From Micrococcales bacterium (GTDB lineage Bacteria > Actinomycetota > Actinomycetes > Actinomycetales > Microbacteriaceae), in NCBI GenBank assembly GCA_016212425.1, contig JACRGJ010000101.1, positions 20,238 to 84,237 on the forward strand: a DNA stretch of 64,000 nucleotides, written 5' to 3'. Made by a program: the position numbers and the translations under genes. This document shows positions 37,961 to 47,653 of this stretch, piece after piece; position 1 is the stretch's first letter; every line of letters starts with the position of its first letter. Below the pieces are notes generated by a model that was given only the letters and a program-made list of their open reading frames with translations, did no database searches and had not been told where the DNA came from.

Positions 37961-38777
37961 CACGCGCACCGCGGCGCGGGGCAGGCTCCCGCGGAGTGGA
38001 CCCGAGGGGGTCCGGCGCGAGCGGGGCGGACCCGAGCGGGGCGGACCCGAGCGGGGCGGACCCGAGAGGGCCCGGCGCGGGGGAGGCAGGCACGTGCCGA
38101 ACGGGCCCGAGCAGCGAGGGCAGGCGACGGTCGAGCACGATCACGATGACCCCGAGCACCGCGGCGAGCACCAGCACGAGCAGCGAGTTGCGAATCGCCG
38201 GGCCGTAGCCGAGACGGGTGACATCGAGGAAGGGGTAGGGGTACCAGCCGCGCAGCGCGCCGTGCACGAAGGTGTACACCAGCCACGCAACCGGCCACAC
38301 GAAGACCCAGGCGAGCGTCGACCAGCGCAGCTGCTGCCGCGGACCGAACACCAGCCAGGCGGCCAGGGTGAGCCAGGGGGAGACGTAGTGGAAGCCGATG
38401 GTCTCTACCAGGGTCCAGCCGGTGCGCTGCACCAAAGGGGCGAGCACGATGGCGTACACCAGGCCCGTGACGATGATGCTGAGCAGGGCATCCAGCCAGA
38501 TCACCTGCCAGACCGGCCCGTCCCGGAGCGGACGCACGATGAGGAGGATCGCGACCACGAGCACGATCAGGTTGCTGTCGATCGTGAAGTAGCTGACCAG
38601 CCGCTCAAGTCGGACGGCAACGCTCAGCGATTCGGCATCCGTCGCGTTCGCGCCAGCACTCCCGCTGAACAGCAGGGTGAACTCGATGACGAATGAGAGC
38701 GCGATCACCGCCGCGAGCGCCCCGTAGACCAGACGGCTCGCGGCGATGGATCTTCGCGTGGCGGCCTCGTGCGTCAT
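37950..38777 (-). CDS. Pr6Pr-family membrane protein
   Basis: A 275-residue protein with six to seven membrane helices. It has Pr6Pr/FAR-17a-like features (YFTIDSNLIVLVVA, GFHYVSPWLTLAAWLVFGPRQ, WYPYPFLDV). The C-terminus after about residue 230 is low-complexity Pro/Gly/Leu sequence produced by a 15-bp tandem repeat, so the original protein probably ended earlier. Function unknown. It is convergent with the HNH gene, and their 3' ends overlap. Confidence 0.8.
   Translation of the reverse strand: MTHEAATRRSIAASRLVYGALAAVIALSFVIEFTLLFSGSAGANATDAESLSVAVRLERLVSYFTIDSNLIVLVVAILLIVRPLRDGPVWQVIWLDALLSIIVTGLVYAIVLAPLVQRTGWTLVETIGFHYVSPWLTLAAWLVFGPRQQLRWSTLAWVFVWPVAWLVYTFVHGALRGWYPYPFLDVTRLGYGPAIRNSLLVLVLAAVLGVIVIVLDRRLPSLLGPVRHVPASPAPGPLGSAPLGSAPLGSAPLAPDPLGSTPREPAPRRGARVIR
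38021..38065 (+). repeat. 15-bp tandem repeat in the 3' end of the Pr6Pr-like gene
   Basis: Three exact copies of GCGGGGCGGACCCGA lie at 38021-38035, 38036-38050 and 38051-38065, with diverged copies on both sides. In the protein they give a repeated Gly-Ser-Ala-Pro-Leu unit. Confidence 0.9.
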
Positions 38778-38893
38778 CGGCCCAGTGTGCACCGCGCGAA
38801 GCCGGTCCTGCTTCTCCCCTTCCGCCCCGTTGCTCGACGCTGACGGGACGGATCTTCTCGCCGCGGGCACGGAGGTACCGCCTCCGCGCTGGG

Positions 38894-38899
38894 TAGGCT
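38894..38899 (+). promoter_or_regulatory. -10 hexamer, leaderless FAH-family gene
   Basis: TAGGCT is followed by 7 nt and the GTG at 38907. Confidence 0.5.
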
Positions 38900-38906
38900 C
38901 GACGGC

Positions 38907-39680
38907 GTGAGAGTCGCACGCTTCTCGGTGGACGGGGCCGACCCCCGGTTCGGGATCGTGGACGACGAGGACCTCGTGGTGCTGCGCGCCGATCCGATCT
39001 TCGCGGGCTACGACACCACCGGGGAGCGGGTTCCCCTGGCGGAGGCGCGGCTGCTCGCGCCGGTGATCCCGCGGTCGAAGGTGGTCTGCGTCGGCATGAA
39101 CTACGCCGCGCACGCCGCGACGATGGGGTACGACGAGCGGACCGATCCGCTCATCTTCCTCAAGCCCAACACGGCCGTGGTGGGCCCGGGCGATCCGATC
39201 CGCATCCCGCCCGTCGAGGGACGCATCACCCACGAGGGCGAGCTGGCGATCGTCATCGGGCGCGTGGGCAAGCAGGTGAAAGCCGCCGACTGGCGCTCCA
39301 TCGTCTTCGGCTACACCATCGCGAACGACGTCTCCGCCCGCGACGAGATGTTCAAGGACGGGCAGTGGGCGCGCGCGAAGGGCTTCGACAGCTTCTGCCC
39401 GCTCGGCCCGTGGATCGAGACCGACCTCGACGTCGATGCGCTCGAGATCCGCACCTACGTCTCGGGTGAGCCCCGCCGTGAGGGCAACACCCGCGACATG
39501 GTGCACAAGCTCCCCGAGCTGATCGAGTACATCAGCGACGTGTGGACGCTGCTGCCGGGCGACGTCATCATCACCGGCACCCCGGACGGGCTGGGCGGAT
39601 TCCACGCGGGCGACACGGTCGACATCGACATCGAGGGCATCGGTCGCCTCTCCAATCCGGCCGTCGACCGCGACGCGTGA
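38907..39680 (+). CDS. Fumarylacetoacetate hydrolase-family protein
   Basis: A 257-residue cytoplasmic enzyme of the FAH fold. The family members hydrolyse or decarboxylate beta-keto or acylpyruvate-type acids. The conserved core includes CVGMNYAAHA, the metal-binding Glu residues in ITHEGELAIVIG, YTIANDVSARD and TGTPDGLGGF. Length fits the bacterial acylpyruvase or oxaloacetate-decarboxylase group. No catabolic operon surrounds it, so the substrate is unknown. Confidence 0.9.
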   Translation: MRVARFSVDGADPRFGIVDDEDLVVLRADPIFAGYDTTGERVPLAEARLLAPVIPRSKVVCVGMNYAAHAATMGYDERTDPLIFLKPNTAVVGPGDPIRIPPVEGRITHEGELAIVIGRVGKQVKAADWRSIVFGYTIANDVSARDEMFKDGQWARAKGFDSFCPLGPWIETDLDVDALEIRTYVSGEPRREGNTRDMVHKLPELIEYISDVWTLLPGDVIITGTPDGLGGFHAGDTVDIDIEGIGRLSNPAVDRDA

Positions 39681-39751
39681 GCGCGCCCGTCGTCCGCGCG
39701 TGCGTCGTTCGCGATGCGTGACCGCGCTCGCGCGAGCGGCCGGAAGGTGCC

Positions 39752-40768
39752 TTGCGGGGGGCCGAGCGCGTGAGGCCCGTCGTGCCGGGCCTCGCTGTGG
39801 CGGCGCTCGGTTCGGCGCTCGGCTGGACCCTGCACGCCGTCGTCCCCGCGGTCCCGTGGCTCACCGCCGCTCTCCTGCTCGGGATCGCTGCGGGATGCGT
39901 GCCCGCGCTCCGTCCCGCCCTCGACGGGACGCTGAAGCCCGGTCTCGGGATCGCCGCGCGGAGGGTGCTCCGCCTGGGCATCGTGCTTCTCGGGCTGGCG
40001 CTCTCCCTCACCGACATCGCCGCCCTCGGCTGGCGCACCATCCTGGCCCTCGTCGTCCTCGTGGCTGTGGCGTTCGGCCTCACCTGGGCGATCGGGAGGG
40101 CGCTGCGGTTGCCGGGAGACGAGCCGGTGCTCCTCGCCGCGGGATTCTCGATCTGCGGAGTCTCGGCGATCGGCGCGATGGGTGCGGCGCGGCGCTCCCC
40201 GAGCGCGGATGCCGCGGCGCCGACCGCTCTCGTGACCCTCTACGGCACCCTCGCCATCGTCGTGCTGCCGCTGCTCGCCGCGCCCCTGGGGCTCGCCGGG
40301 CCGGAATACGGCCGCTGGGTCGGCGCGAGCGTGCACGACGTCGGCCAGGTGGTTGCCACGGCGGGCTCCGCCGGCTCCGCTGCGCTCGCGGTCGCCGTGC
40401 TCGTCAAGCTCACGCGAGTGCTGATGCTCGCCCCGATGGTCGCGGTCGCGTCGGTGCGGACGCGTCGGCGGATGCGCCCGGGTGCGGGGGCGGGCGGTTC
40501 GGACGCCCGTCCGCCCGTGGTGCCGCTCTTCATCCTCGGCTTCGTCGTGCTCGTTCTGCTGCGCACCGCAGTGCCGCTTCCCGCCGCGGTGCTGGCGACG
40601 GCATCCGTCGTGCAGTCCGCGCTGCTGGCGACCGCGCTCGCCGCGATCGGGGCCGGGCTGCGCCTGGAGCGGATCGTCCACTCCGGCGGGCGCGCCCTCG
40701 CCGCGGGTGCGCTGTCGTGGGCGGCGATCCTCGCCCTCGCCTACGTGACGGTGCTGGTCGCGAGCTGA
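39752..40768 (+). CDS. YeiH-family putative sulfate exporter
   Basis: A 338-residue protein with about ten membrane helices. It has the UPF0324/YeiH pattern, including LGIVLLGLALSLTDIAALG, GFSICGVSAIGAMG and GASVHDVGQVVATA. Members are annotated as putative sulfate exporters, but transport evidence is thin. Two starts are possible: TTG at 39752, after GGAAGG, or GTG at 39770; the choice changes only six residues. Confidence 0.85.
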   Translation: MRGAERVRPVVPGLAVAALGSALGWTLHAVVPAVPWLTAALLLGIAAGCVPALRPALDGTLKPGLGIAARRVLRLGIVLLGLALSLTDIAALGWRTILALVVLVAVAFGLTWAIGRALRLPGDEPVLLAAGFSICGVSAIGAMGAARRSPSADAAAPTALVTLYGTLAIVVLPLLAAPLGLAGPEYGRWVGASVHDVGQVVATAGSAGSAALAVAVLVKLTRVLMLAPMVAVASVRTRRRMRPGAGAGGSDARPPVVPLFILGFVVLVLLRTAVPLPAAVLATASVVQSALLATALAAIGAGLRLERIVHSGGRALAAGALSWAAILALAYVTVLVAS

Positions 40769-40808
40769 GGCGCCCCGCCAGGTCTGCGCGTGCTGTCAGG
40801 ATGGCCTC

Positions 40809-41666
40809 GTGGTCGCGGTGCTCGGGTTCGTCAGCGCCGTGCTGTTCGGGGCATCGGACTTCTTCGGCGGGCTCGCCGCCAAGAGGGCGCCGGCGATCGC
40901 AGTCGCCGGGTCGGCGAACGTCGTCGCGGCAGCGGTCGTGGCCGTCGCGGTCGCGGCCACCGGGCCGATCTGGTCGTCGTCGGCGGTGCTCTGGGGGATC
41001 GTCGCGGGAGTCGGCGGAGCGATCGGCACGGCAGGCCTGTACGCGGTGCTCGCGATCGGGCCGATGAGCGTGCTCTCGCCCACTGTGGCGGCCCTCTACG
41101 CCCTTCTCCCGGCGGCGGTCGGGATCGCCCTCGGGGAACGCCTCGCGCCGCTCGGCTACGCCGCGCTCGTGGTGGTCTTCGTGGCGGGGATGCTGCTGGC
41201 CGTCACACGGGAGACGGGTGGCGCGCGGGTGCGCCCCCGGGTGCTCGCTCTCGCGGTGGTCGCCGGCGTCGGCTTCGCGGGCTACATCATCGCGATCGAC
41301 CGTGCTCCGGACGCGTCGGGTCTGATCCCGTTGCTCGTCGAGCTCGTCGTGGGAGCGCTGCTCTTCGTACCGCTGGTGCTGGCGCGGGAGATGCGCTCAC
41401 CCGGGTCGGTGACCGGGGCGCTGCGCACCCAATCCGTGCTGATGCAGATCCTCGGATGCGGTGTGCTCATGGCCGTCGGCACCATCCTCCTCGTCCTCGG
41501 GCTGCAACTCGGCGATCTGGCGGTGATGAGCGTCCTCAACTCCCTGTATCCCCTCGGCACCGTGGCCCTGGCGATGATCGTGCTGCGGGAGCGTCTGACG
41601 GCGGTGCAGGGGATCGGCATCGTGCTGGCCCTGGCCGGGTCGATCACGATCGGCCTGTCCGCGTGA
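40809..41666 (+). CDS. EamA/DMT-family transporter
   Basis: A 285-residue drug/metabolite-type transporter with ten helices in two five-helix halves. The first half opens FGASDFFGGLAAKRAPA, and the second ends with SLYPLGTVALAMIVLRERL, the EamA signature. A CAGGAT hexamer is 6 nt before the GTG start. Substrate unknown. The stop codon falls in a 15-bp tandem repeat. Confidence 0.87.
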   Translation: MVAVLGFVSAVLFGASDFFGGLAAKRAPAIAVAGSANVVAAAVVAVAVAATGPIWSSSAVLWGIVAGVGGAIGTAGLYAVLAIGPMSVLSPTVAALYALLPAAVGIALGERLAPLGYAALVVVFVAGMLLAVTRETGGARVRPRVLALAVVAGVGFAGYIIAIDRAPDASGLIPLLVELVVGALLFVPLVLAREMRSPGSVTGALRTQSVLMQILGCGVLMAVGTILLVLGLQLGDLAVMSVLNSLYPLGTVALAMIVLRERLTAVQGIGIVLALAGSITIGLSA

Positions 41667-41712
41667 CCGCCGACCGCGTGACCGCCGACCGCGTGACCGC
41701 GTGTCCGCGTGA
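41659..41712 (+). repeat. 15-bp tandem repeat over the transporter stop codon
   Basis: CCGCGTGACCGCCGA occurs at 41659-41673 and 41674-41688, followed by degenerate copies to about 41712. The first TGA ends the transporter gene; later units repeat it out of use. The rest of the gap to 41910 holds nothing recognised. Confidence 0.8.
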
Positions 41713-41910
41713 CCCTTCGGTCGAGCGCACAACCGAGGCGACCGCTGACCGCAGGACCTCCTGACCTCCTGACCGCTCGGACGCGTCGACCGGGTGACCC
41801 GAGGCGACGCGACCGGATGCCGACTCCTCCCCAGGCGGTGCGGGCGCGGAGTTCTCCACGGATCCGTGGATTCCGGCCGAGGTGCGGCACTTGGCGAGGA
41901 CCGTGGCTGC

Positions 41911-42351
41911 ATGACCATCCCCTCCCCGACCGATGCGGGACCGCTGCTGACCGACGAGGACGTGCTCGACCGGGTCGTGCTGCTCGTCGACCGCGCATTC
42001 CGGCGCCAACTCTGGCTCTTGCTCCTCGACGGCGACGGCGTCCAACTGCCCGTGCTGCCGAGGATCGACCTCCCGGCGCGGCCTGATCCGCGCCTTCTGA
42101 GGGTCCTGCCCGATCGGCTCGACGTCCTCGTTCAGGAGACCGAGTCGGCCGAGCTGGTGCTCGTCTACGAGCGGCCGGGTCGGACGAAGCTGACGTGGGC
42201 GGACCGCGAGTGGCTCGGCGCCCTCGTGGCCGGCTGCGCCGGAAGGAGCATCCGGCTCCGCGGGCCCGTCTTCGCCCACACTCACGGGGTGCGCTGGGTC
42301 GGCCCGGAGGACCTGGCCGGACCGGCGGCCGGCCGAGGCCACCCGCCCTAG
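41911..42351 (+). CDS. Hypothetical cytoplasmic protein
   Basis: A 146-residue soluble protein, rich in Leu, Asp and Arg, with an [20 protein letters not shown] segment and no membrane helix. The ATG at 41911 is chosen because it starts a well-composed acidic N-terminus, and a GACCGT hexamer lies 6 nt before it. I do not recognise the family. It lies 11 bp before gltX and may share its promoter. Confidence 0.6.
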   Translation: MTIPSPTDAGPLLTDEDVLDRVVLLVDRAFRRQLWLLLLDGDGVQLPVLPRIDLPARPDPRLLRVLPDRLDVLVQETESAELVLVYERPGRTKLTWADREWLGALVAGCAGRSIRLRGPVFAHTHGVRWVGPEDLAGPAAGRGHPP

Positions 42352-42362
42352 GCTGGGGGCCG

Positions 42363-43877
42363 ATGTCCGAGCTCCCCTTCACGACCGCGTCCGGGCCCGA
42401 CACGAAGGTGCGCTTCTGCCCCTCGCCCACCGGCACTCCCCACGTGGGGATGGTGCGCACGGCGCTGTTCAACTGGGCGTATGCCCGCCACACGGGCGGT
42501 CGCATGGTGTTCCGGGTCGAGGACACGGATGCCGCGCGCGACAGCGAGGAGAGCTACCTGCAGCTGGTGGATGCGCTCCGCTGGCTCGGGCTCGACTGGG
42601 ACGAGGGCGTGGAGACGGGCGGTCCGGACGGGCCGTATCGGCAGTCGGAGCGCTCGGAGATCTACGCCGATGTCGTGCAGCGGCTGCGGGACGCCGGGCA
42701 CCTCTACGAGAGCTACGTCACCCCCGAGGAGATGGCGGAGCGGAACCGCGCCGCCGGCCGTGACCCGCGGCAGGGCTACGACGGCCACGAACGCGAGCTC
42801 ACCGCCCAGCAGCGGGACGCCTTCCGGACCGAGGGACGGGTGCCGTCCCTGCGGCTGCGGGTGCCGGAGGTGGACCTCTCGTTCGACGACCTCATCCGCG
42901 GGCCGATCTCTTTCCCCGCGGGCGGCACGAGTGACTTCGTGGTGGTACGTCCGAACGGGGCTCCGCTGTACACGTTGACGAATCCGGTGGATGACGCGCT
43001 GATGGGGGTGACTCACGTGCTACGCGGGGAGGACATCCTCTCCTCGACCCCGCGGCAGATCGCCCTCTACCTGGCTCTGATCGACATCGGCGCAGCGACC
43101 GCGATCCCGCGCTTCGCGCATCTGCCGCTGGTGCTGGGGGAGGGCAGCCGCAAGCTCTCGAAGCGCGATCCCGAGTCGAACCTGTTCCACCATCGCGATC
43201 GCGGATTCGTGCCCGAGGGGCTCGTCAACTACCTCGCCCTGCTCGGCTGGTCGATCGCCGCCGACCGCGACGTGTTCTCCCGCGCCGAGCTCGTGACCGC
43301 GTTCGACATCGCCGACGTGAACCCGAACCCTGCGCGCTTCGATCAGAAGAAGGCGGACGCGATCAACGGCGACCACATCCGGCTGCTGGAGCGGGACGAC
43401 TTCGCCGAGCGGATCGTGCCCTACCTCGCCGGGGTCGTCGAGAACCCGCCCACACCCGGGCAGGCGGCGGTGCTGCGCGAGGCGGCTCCGCTGATCCAGG
43501 AGCGGATCTCGGTGCTGTCGGAGGCGCGCGGCATGCTGGCGTTCCTCTTCACGTCGGACGACGAGCTCGCGTACGAAGAGGACGCGCTGCCGAAGGACCG
43601 GGCGGAAGGTCGCCGGGTGCTCGAAGCGTCGGTGGCGGCCCTCGAGCCGCTGACCGAGTTCGGTCACGACGAGATCGAGACCGCGTTGCGGGCGGCGCTG
43701 CTGACGCCGTCCGAGGACGGCGGCGCCGGGCTGAAGCCCCGGACCGCGTTCGGGCCGCTGCGCACCGCGATCAGCGGACGCCGCATCAGCCCCCCGCTGT
43801 TCGAGTCGATGGAGATCCTCGGCAAGGAGTCGACCTTGCGCCGCCTCGACCGCTTCCGGGGCACTCTGCAGCTCTGA
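42363..43877 (+). CDS. gltX: Glutamyl-tRNA synthetase
   Basis: A 504-residue class Ib aminoacyl-tRNA synthetase charging tRNA-Glu (and often tRNA-Gln, for later amidation). The HIGH-type motif is HVGM at about 27-30 in [12 protein letters not shown], and the KMSKS motif is KLSKR at about 264-268. The C-terminal anticodon-binding region is complete. A TAGGCT hexamer lies 8 nt before the ATG. Essential gene; tRNA-Gln and tRNA-Glu genes lie within the same window. Confidence 0.96.
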   Translation: MSELPFTTASGPDTKVRFCPSPTGTPHVGMVRTALFNWAYARHTGGRMVFRVEDTDAARDSEESYLQLVDALRWLGLDWDEGVETGGPDGPYRQSERSEIYADVVQRLRDAGHLYESYVTPEEMAERNRAAGRDPRQGYDGHERELTAQQRDAFRTEGRVPSLRLRVPEVDLSFDDLIRGPISFPAGGTSDFVVVRPNGAPLYTLTNPVDDALMGVTHVLRGEDILSSTPRQIALYLALIDIGAATAIPRFAHLPLVLGEGSRKLSKRDPESNLFHHRDRGFVPEGLVNYLALLGWSIAADRDVFSRAELVTAFDIADVNPNPARFDQKKADAINGDHIRLLERDDFAERIVPYLAGVVENPPTPGQAAVLREAAPLIQERISVLSEARGMLAFLFTSDDELAYEEDALPKDRAEGRRVLEASVAALEPLTEFGHDEIETALRAALLTPSEDGGAGLKPRTAFGPLRTAISGRRISPPLFESMEILGKESTLRRLDRFRGTLQL

Positions 43878-43908
43878 GTCCCGCTGAAGCACGAAGTCAC
43901 GAACTAGC

Positions 43909-43970
43909 GCTGACCCCGCTGCGCTGGCCCCGGCTGCGCGCTGACCCCGCTGCGCTGGTCCCGGCCGCGC
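43909..43970 (+). repeat. 31-bp tandem repeat after gltX
   Basis: Two units, 43909-43939 and 43940-43970, of a sequence beginning GCTGACCCCGCTGCGCTGG, differing at two positions. A degenerate partial copy follows to about 44000. Noncoding, between convergent genes. Confidence 0.8.
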
Positions 43971-44040
43971 GCTGATCTCAGCTGTAGCGCTGACCCACAC
44001 TCCAGCGCTCACCCCGGTGAGGGCGGGGCGCCACGAAGGT

Positions 44041-44967
44041 CTAGACCGGCGGCATCCGACGAACCCTGCCGGTGCGCTCTGCGATCGCCGCCTGCGTCGG
44101 CGGGCGGAAGACCACCGCAGCGACCACTGTCACGACGAGCGAGAGCAGGAACACGGCGACGCCGAACGCGGTGTCGTCGTTCCGGCCGGCGTACATGTAG
44201 TTCAGGTTGCGCCGTGCGCCGGTCGTGAGCACGAGGAAGACGTGGGTCGTCGTGAAGGCGATGAAATAGACCGTGACGGCCCAGTGCAGCTGCCGTGCCC
44301 GGCGCTCGGGGAATCTCCGCTCGGCCCACGGACGTGCGATCCAGAACGGGGAGAGCCGCAGACCGGTCAGCACCGCCAGCGGCGCGGCCACGAACACCGT
44401 CGCGAAGTACGACAGCAGCTGGAGCGCGTTGTAGGCGGTCCAGGAACTCTCGGTCGGCCAGTCGAGTGAGACGTACTGCAGGGCCGCCGACGCCGCGTTC
44501 GGTATCACGTCCCACGAGGTCGGCACGATGCGCACCCAGCGCCCCGACGCGACCAGCAGCACCACGTAGACCAGACCGTTGGCCAGCCACAGCGTGTCGA
44601 CCACGAGGTGCCACCAGGCGTGCAGCGACAGTCGACGGGGCGTGCGGGAGGTCCGAGGGAATCGCGCCGGGTCGCGGGTCCAGAACGCCGGCGGTCGCTG
44701 CTTCCCGCGGACCAGCAGGCCCGAGCGCACGACGAACAGCAGCAGGAAGGCGCTGAGGAAGTGCTGCCACGAGAGCCAGGCGGGGAAGCCGCTGGGTGCC
44801 CACTCCGGCAGCGTCGCGGTGCCCGGATAGGTGTCGAGGAACGAGCGGATGCCGTCGGTCGACCGCAGCCCGCGCGCCACCGCGACGGCGGCGATCCCGA
44901 GGATGAGCGCCGCGACGATGAGGGCGGCGAGAGCGCGACCGCGGGGCTTCGGCCGCGCATCCGTCAC
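44041..44967 (-). CDS. Cytochrome b-type (b561-like) membrane protein
   Basis: A 308-residue protein with five to six membrane helices. Histidines are placed as in the N-terminal cytochrome b domain of b561 or formate-dehydrogenase gamma-type proteins: SWQHFLSAF, LHAWWHLV, QLHWAVTVYF and AFTTTHVFLV. Two haem b groups could be bound. No molybdopterin oxidoreductase partner gene is adjacent, so the electron partner is unknown. The GTG start follows a TAGCCT hexamer by 6 nt. Confidence 0.75.
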   Translation of the reverse strand: MTDARPKPRGRALAALIVAALILGIAAVAVARGLRSTDGIRSFLDTYPGTATLPEWAPSGFPAWLSWQHFLSAFLLLFVVRSGLLVRGKQRPPAFWTRDPARFPRTSRTPRRLSLHAWWHLVVDTLWLANGLVYVVLLVASGRWVRIVPTSWDVIPNAASAALQYVSLDWPTESSWTAYNALQLLSYFATVFVAAPLAVLTGLRLSPFWIARPWAERRFPERRARQLHWAVTVYFIAFTTTHVFLVLTTGARRNLNYMYAGRNDDTAFGVAVFLLSLVVTVVAAVVFRPPTQAAIAERTGRVRRMPPV

Positions 44968-44973
44968 CCGCTC

Positions 44974-44979
44974 AGGCTA
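44974..44979 (-). promoter_or_regulatory. -10 hexamer, leaderless cytochrome-b-like gene
   Basis: On the minus strand TAGCCT is followed by 6 nt and the GTG at 44967. Confidence 0.55.
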
Positions 44980-45094
44980 CCGGCCAGTCGGCTGCACTCC
45001 GGCCGTCGCCGGGTCCGAGCGCCTGCGGCCCGTGCGGTAGAGTGGGCGATCGGCCCGCCGCGACGGGCCCGCCAGCCCGCCCCGGCGAGGCCGG

Positions 45095-45169
45095 TGGGGT
45101 ATGGTGTAATTGGCAACACGGCTGATTCTGGTTCAGTTGTTCTTGGTTCGAGTCCAGGTACCCCAGCCA
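45095..45169 (+). tRNA. tRNA-Gln (anticodon CTG), CCA encoded
   Basis: The acceptor TGGGGTA pairs perfectly with TACCCCA. The anticodon loop TTCTGGT gives CTG, which reads CAG. Discriminator G45166 is followed by an encoded CCA at 45167-45169. Confidence 0.93.
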
Positions 45170-45190
45170 TCGCGCCTCACCTCCGAGGCC

Positions 45191-45874
45191 TCAGTTGCCG
45201 CCGATCCAGGCGTATCGGCGTTGCGGGCGTCCCGCCTGTCCGTAGCGCAGGTGCACCGTCGCACGGTCCGTCTCCACGAAGTACTCGAGGTATTTGCGGG
45301 CGACCACGCGGGAGAGCCCGAGCAGCCGGGCGCACTCCGCCGCCGACAGGTCCGCGGCGCCCTCACGGAGCACCGAGGCCACCAGCGCCGCCGTCTCCGG
45401 GCTGATCCCCTTCGGCGGTGGCGCGGCCGGCCCTGCCGCGGCCGGGGCGGCGCCCAGCATCCGGTCCAGTGCCGCCTGGTCGAGGCGGTCCTCCCCCTCC
45501 AGCGTCTCCCGGCGGGCGAGGTAGGTCCGCAGCCGCTCGCGCAGCTCCTCGATCTTGAACGGCTTGATGAGGTAGCTCACGATCCCGCCCTGCAGCGCCG
45601 CGCCGACGGTGTCCGGTTCGCGGGCTGCGCTGAGCACCAGGAAGTCGGCCGTCGAGCCGGCCGCGCGACCCCGGCTGATCACCTCGAGACCCGACATGTC
45701 CGGGAGGTAGATGTCGAGGAGCACGAGCTGCGGACTCAACCGCTGCAGCATCGTCAGCGCCTGGCCACCGCTGTGCGCGACCCCGGTCACCTGGAAGCCG
45801 TCGGTCAGCTCGATGACCCGGGCGTGCGCCCGCGCGACCATGAAGTCGTCGTCCACGACGAGCACGTCATACAC
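45191..45874 (-). CDS. CitB/DctR-type response regulator
   Basis: A 227-residue regulator of the citrate/malate subfamily. The receiver domain is at about 1-115, with Asp9 and Asp10, phosphoacceptor Asp54 (LLDIYLPD) and Lys104 (LIKPF). A C-terminal HTH-type DNA-binding region follows at about 160-220 (LSAAECARLLGLSRVVARKYLEYF). It overlaps the sensor kinase gene by 8 bp. The neighbouring divergent genes for a TctC-like binding protein and an ABC importer are the probable targets, so the system likely controls uptake of a carboxylate. Confidence 0.93.
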   Translation of the reverse strand: MYDVLVVDDDFMVARAHARVIELTDGFQVTGVAHSGGQALTMLQRLSPQLVLLDIYLPDMSGLEVISRGRAAGSTADFLVLSAAREPDTVGAALQGGIVSYLIKPFKIEELRERLRTYLARRETLEGEDRLDQAALDRMLGAAPAAAGPAAPPPKGISPETAALVASVLREGAADLSAAECARLLGLSRVVARKYLEYFVETDRATVHLRYGQAGRPQRRYAWIGGN

Positions 45875-47471
45875 GGGCCGGCTCCGCGACGGGCATCATG
45901 ACCTCGAACAGCGCCCCACCGTCGTTGCGCACGGCGATCGTGCCGTCCCTGCGGGTCACCACGAGCTGCACCACGGCCAGACCGAAGCCGCGGGGCCGGC
46001 CGGAGTCGTCGCTCTTCGAGCTGAATCCGCGCCGGAAGATGAGGTCGGCCACCTGCGGGGCGATTCCCGGGCCGGAGTCGCGTACCTGGATCCGCAGCGA
46101 CGCCCCCTCGAGGATCCCGAGGTCCAGGTCGACCCGCCGCACGGCGGATTCGGCCACCGCGTCCAGTGCGTTGTCGACCAGGTTCCCGATCAGGGTGACG
46201 ACGTCGGCCGACAGCTGATCCTCCAGTCGCGGGAGGTCGGCGGCCGGACTGAGCGTCAGCGTCGCCCCCCGCTCCCGGGCGAGGGACATCTTGCCGAGGA
46301 TCACGGCGGAGACCGCCGGGTCGGCGATCCGCTCCCGCACCGCGGCGATCTCGGTGATGCTCTCCTTCGAGACCGTCTCGATGTAGTCGGCCGCCGCGTC
46401 GGTGTTCCCGAGCTGGATGAGCATCGAGATGGTGTGCAAGCGGTTGGCGAACTCGTGCGTCTGCGCTCGCAGGGTGTCGGTCGCCTGCCGGCTGGTGCCG
46501 AGTTCGTGCTGCAGAGCGACCAGCTGCGTGCGGTCGCGAAGGGTCGTGATCACCTCCCGGTTCGGCCCGGCGGGTGCGATGACCGTCTGATTCAGCGCCA
46601 GCAGCGTTCCGCGGTTGATGAGCAGCCGATCCACGTCGTCGTGCCATTCGCGGATCGCGGCGACGGTGTCCTCGTCCAGCCCGACCTCGGCGATCGGGCG
46701 TCCCTGCGCATCCGCGGGCAGCCCGAGCAGCCGGCGCGCGCTGTCGTTGGCCAGCGTGATGGTGCCCGACGAGTCCACCGCCACGATGCCTTCCAGCAGG
46801 CCGTGGACCATCGCCTCCCGATGCTCCACCAGCGAGGCGATCTCGTCCGGCTCCAGGCCGAGCGTCTGCCGTTTCATCCGAGACGCCAGCCAGACGCTGC
46901 CGAGCACACCCAGCAGCCCCGCCACCGCGAGGAAGGTGAGCGGGTCCGGCGCCGCGCTGAGCGCGACCGCGGAGAGCGAGGGACGTTCCCTGGCGGCGAT
47001 CATGACGCCTTCGAGCGTCCCGCTGTCGCTCAGGATCGGCGCCCGCGCGGCGGCGTACTCGGTGGCGCCGATCGCGGCGATCCCGCTCCACCCGCGTCCG
47101 GGCGAACCCTCCCCGACTCGCACGTCGCTTCCCAGCAGGCGCGGGTCGGCGGGGGAGGAGAGCACCTTCCCCCGCGGATCGGTGACCAGCAGGAGATCTG
47201 CGTCGAGATTGGTCCGCAGCTCGTCCACGGCGGTGGCGTACTGCTGGGTGTTCAGGTCGGGCACGAGGCGGGAGCGGATCAGCGGGACCGCCGCCGCATA
47301 CTCGGCCACCGTCTGCATCCGCCGCTCCTGCTGGGCATCGAAGCTGATGCGCGCCTGCTCGATCGAGGCGCCCGTGACGACGAGGAGGATCACGCCGAGG
47401 AGCGTGAGCTGGAAGATCAGCAGCTGCCGGACGAGGGTGATGCGCCGTCGCGCCGACCGTCTCGCACCCAT
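45867..47471 (-). CDS. CitA/DcuS/DctS-type sensor histidine kinase
   Basis: A 534-residue sensor kinase. There is a transmembrane helix at about 15-36, an extracytoplasmic PAS-like (PDC) sensor at about 37-172, a second helix at about 175-197, a cytoplasmic PAS domain at about 220-310, and a kinase core with His339 in THEFANRLHTI, the CitA/DcuS-type motif. The ATP lid has DSGPGI and GFGLAVVQL. GGGAGG precedes the ATG. Family members sense C4-dicarboxylates or citrate outside the cell; the TctC-like protein encoded divergently may present the ligand. Confidence 0.93.
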   Translation of the reverse strand: MGARRSARRRITLVRQLLIFQLTLLGVILLVVTGASIEQARISFDAQQERRMQTVAEYAAAVPLIRSRLVPDLNTQQYATAVDELRTNLDADLLLVTDPRGKVLSSPADPRLLGSDVRVGEGSPGRGWSGIAAIGATEYAAARAPILSDSGTLEGVMIAARERPSLSAVALSAAPDPLTFLAVAGLLGVLGSVWLASRMKRQTLGLEPDEIASLVEHREAMVHGLLEGIVAVDSSGTITLANDSARRLLGLPADAQGRPIAEVGLDEDTVAAIREWHDDVDRLLINRGTLLALNQTVIAPAGPNREVITTLRDRTQLVALQHELGTSRQATDTLRAQTHEFANRLHTISMLIQLGNTDAAADYIETVSKESITEIAAVRERIADPAVSAVILGKMSLARERGATLTLSPAADLPRLEDQLSADVVTLIGNLVDNALDAVAESAVRRVDLDLGILEGASLRIQVRDSGPGIAPQVADLIFRRGFSSKSDDSGRPRGFGLAVVQLVVTRRDGTIAVRNDGGALFEVMMPVAEPARV

Positions 47472-47653
47472 CCCGTCCTCCCGCGTCGTCGCTGCGACTC
47501 ATCGTGGCGTATCGGCCCCGGTGGAGGTAGCGCCGAGTCGGCTACACAAGCTACGAAACGTTCTTTGCCCACGAAAGCGCACGGTCCGCACCCGACACCT
47601 CGATGATGACCACGTCGGCGCTTCGTGGCCCGACCTGATCGAAGGAGATCGAG